Part shown: piece after piece, positions 4,871-5,862 of the stretch
Layout of the letters: every line of letters begins with the position of its first letter
How positions within the stretch are numbered: the stretch's first letter is position 1
Assembly: GCA_013374385.1 (NCBI GenBank)
Contig: QBUR01000118.1
Coordinates: 1-5,862, forward strand
Direction: 5' to 3'
Source: Candidatus Methanocomedens sp.
GTDB taxonomy: Archaea > Halobacteriota > Methanosarcinia > Methanosarcinales > Methanocomedenaceae
Length of the DNA stretch: 5,862 nucleotides
Made by a program: the position numbers and the translations under genes
Notes under the pieces: model-generated
What the model saw: only the letters and a program-made list of their open reading frames with translations
The model's database searches: none
What the model was told of the DNA's origin: nothing

Positions 4871-4923
4871 TTTTTAAAAAAACAAATAAAACGGACAGCG
4901 TGTATTAAAATCGCTGCCCTTTT
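4871..4923. terminator. Bidirectional terminator between the zinc-ribbon gene and the KaiC-like gene
   Basis: GGACAGCG (4893-4900) can pair with CGCTGCCC (4912-4919), giving an 8-bp stem with one A/C mismatch and an 11-nt loop. On the plus strand it is followed by TTTT (4920-4923), and TTTTT (4871-4875) already follows the zinc-ribbon stop by 8 bp. On the minus strand the same hairpin lies 20 bp after the KaiC-like stop and is followed by T4, T3 and T7 tracts, the last at 4882-4876. Archaeal termination depends mainly on T tracts, so the minus-strand signal looks the stronger. Confidence 0.7.
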
Positions 4924-4938
4924 ATGAATTAATTGCAC

Positions 4939-5706
4939 TTAAAATACTTGATAGACCTCTTCGTGAGGATGTACTACAATGCCATTGGTGGTGATATCGT
5001 AAGGATGGATTTTCTTGCTGTGGTCTGAACCACGCATTTTATAAATCTCCATGCTGCGTACTCTTACATTTTCCATTCTCTTATAGTATAGGGCTATGGT
5101 GCCGTCGGTCACAAAATTCTCTACACCGAAACGGCTTGGATGGTCATCATCCACTATTTCAGATGTCATTAATGAGGTCAGTCCCAGGATTTCAAGGGTG
5201 GTGGACAGTTTCAAAAGTTCAACACGTATCTTTGCCGGATCCTGGAGATAAAATCCAATGGAAGTGGTTGAATCCACCACTGCCCTCTTGGCATCAATTT
5301 CTTCCTGGATCATTATGATCTGGTCCATCATTGAACGCATATCAAAAGGACGAACATCAACGTATTTCTCCTGGGAAGGTATACCAATTTTTGTTGAGGC
5401 AGCATCAATGATGGCAAGACGCCCTTCATCTTCAAGTTTCTTGAAATCCCAGCCAAATATCAATGCATTTTCCCTGATCTGTTCGGGTCGTTCCTCTGTT
5501 GCCACAAATATGCCGTTCTCCCCATACTTGGTTATTCCATTGTACAGGAACTGAAGAGTGAAAATAGTCTTTCCTGCACCTGATGTACCTGATATCAGAT
5601 ATGTACGATCTCTCAAAAACCCGCCATTGCACAGTTCGTCAAAACCTTCTACCCCAGTCGGAACGCGTGCATCCGGGTCGCTTAAATTAGTTACATGGCC
5701 TTCCAT
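4939..5706 (-). CDS. KaiC-like RecA-superfamily ATPase, single domain
   Basis: This 255-residue protein has one KaiC domain (PF06745 type), as is common in archaea, rather than the two of cyanobacterial KaiC. Visible features are RVPTGVEGFDELCNGGF (14-30), Walker A GTSGAGKT (40-47) with Lys46, ATEERPEQI (69-77) with the paired glutamates Glu71/Glu72 that act in KaiC catalysis, Walker B-like AVVDST (142-147), TSEI (181-184), FGVENFVTDGTIALYY (193-208) and KMRGSDHS (223-230), followed by PYDITTNGIVVHP. All nucleotide-binding motifs are intact, so ATPase activity and probably hexamer formation are expected. The biological role in archaea is usually unknown, and signal transduction is a guess from the family. 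Start ATG 5706 has AAGGAAG at 5714-5720, 7 nt upstream. The gene is single, with its own promoter and the terminator at 4871-4923. Confidence 0.92.
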   Translation of the reverse strand: MEGHVTNLSDPDARVPTGVEGFDELCNGGFLRDRTYLISGTSGAGKTIFTLQFLYNGITKYGENGIFVATEERPEQIRENALIFGWDFKKLEDEGRLAIIDAASTKIGIPSQEKYVDVRPFDMRSMMDQIIMIQEEIDAKRAVVDSTTSIGFYLQDPAKIRVELLKLSTTLEILGLTSLMTSEIVDDDHPSRFGVENFVTDGTIALYYKRMENVRVRSMEIYKMRGSDHSKKIHPYDITTNGIVVHPHEEVYQVF

Positions 5707-5746
5707 TATGAATCTTCCTTGAATTTTTTTTTGCTAATATTGAACA

Positions 5747-5755
5747 CTTATATGC
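5747..5755 (-). promoter_or_regulatory. TATA-like promoter of the KaiC-like gene
   Basis: On the minus strand this reads GCATATAAG, centred about 45 bp before ATG 5706. A start about 26 bp downstream falls near 5725, in the nine-base A tract, giving a leader of roughly 20 nt that carries the AAGGAAG ribosome site. A second possible minus-strand TATA core (ATATAAAAT) lies further upstream at 5815-5823. Confidence 0.45.
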
Positions 5756-5779
5756 TTATTAACACATCATGAGTATGAT

Positions 5780-5826
5780 TATTTAATACAATTAGTTATT
5801 GCATCTATTTAATATTTTATATTGCA
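5780..5826. repeat. Imperfect direct repeat TATTTAATA...TATTGCA, two copies
   Basis: TATTTAATA followed by TATTGCA occurs at 5780-5803 (8-bp spacer) and again at 5806-5826 (5-bp spacer). The region is very AT-rich, which raises the chance of coincidence. It lies upstream of the KaiC-like gene on the minus strand and could equally serve a plus-strand gene beginning after the window. The rest of 5707-5862 holds the kaiC-like promoter and no recognisable gene. Confidence 0.4.
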
Positions 5827-5862
5827 CGTGTTGAATAATATCATCTTTGGCTTCTGCTTACA

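Overview
The window reads as ordinary chromosomal DNA from a euryarchaeon, most probably one related to Methanosarcinales (methanogen or ANME-2/Methanoperedens-like). The basis is gene content: an exosome Csl4 subunit, RNA polymerase subunit L, a DUF99/UPF0215 protein, archaeal diphthine synthase, an archaeal NYN/DUF88 protein, a Trm5-related methyltransferase, a stand-alone HisI and a single-domain KaiC-like ATPase. TATA-like boxes about 40 bp or less upstream of several starts and GGAGG-type ribosome sites agree with this. The order-level placement is an impression from protein resemblance, not a search result. No transposon, integrase, CRISPR array, rRNA or tRNA gene was seen.

Layout. (1) Positions 120-1727, plus strand: a tight operon csl4 - rpoL - DUF99 with gaps of 12 and 3 bp, coupling RNA decay, transcription and an uncharacterised protein. 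(2) Positions 1728-1856: a gene-free spacer holding 4.5 perfect copies of a 14-bp tandem repeat, followed by a TATA-like element close to dph5, which may be leaderless. (3) Positions 1857-2654: diphthine synthase (dph5), converging on the next gene with a 29-bp gap. (4) Positions 2684-4196, minus strand: an NYN-domain putative RNase with its own promoter, preceded by a Trm5/TYW2-type methyltransferase. (5) Positions 4231-4611, plus strand: hisI, divergent from the methyltransferase across a 34-bp AT-rich promoter region. (6) Positions 4722-4862, plus strand: a 46-residue protein with two CxxC pairs, preceded by a TATA box and a 12-bp perfect palindrome. (7) Positions 4871-4923: a hairpin with flanking T/A tracts that can serve as a terminator from both sides. 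(8) Positions 4939-5706, minus strand: the KaiC-like ATPase, with an AT-rich upstream region containing imperfect direct repeats and a short dyad.

How the genes work together: most products belong to RNA and translation housekeeping (exosome, RNA polymerase, EF2 diphthamide, tRNA-type methyltransferase, putative RNase). HisI serves histidine synthesis, and the KaiC-like protein is probably a regulatory ATPase. I found no convincing new multi-gene system. The points most worth a second look are the perfect tandem repeat upstream of dph5, the very small zinc-ribbon gene with its palindromic promoter, the Trm5 paralogue with altered active-site motifs, the DUF99 protein in an exosome/RNA polymerase operon, and the compact bidirectional terminator.
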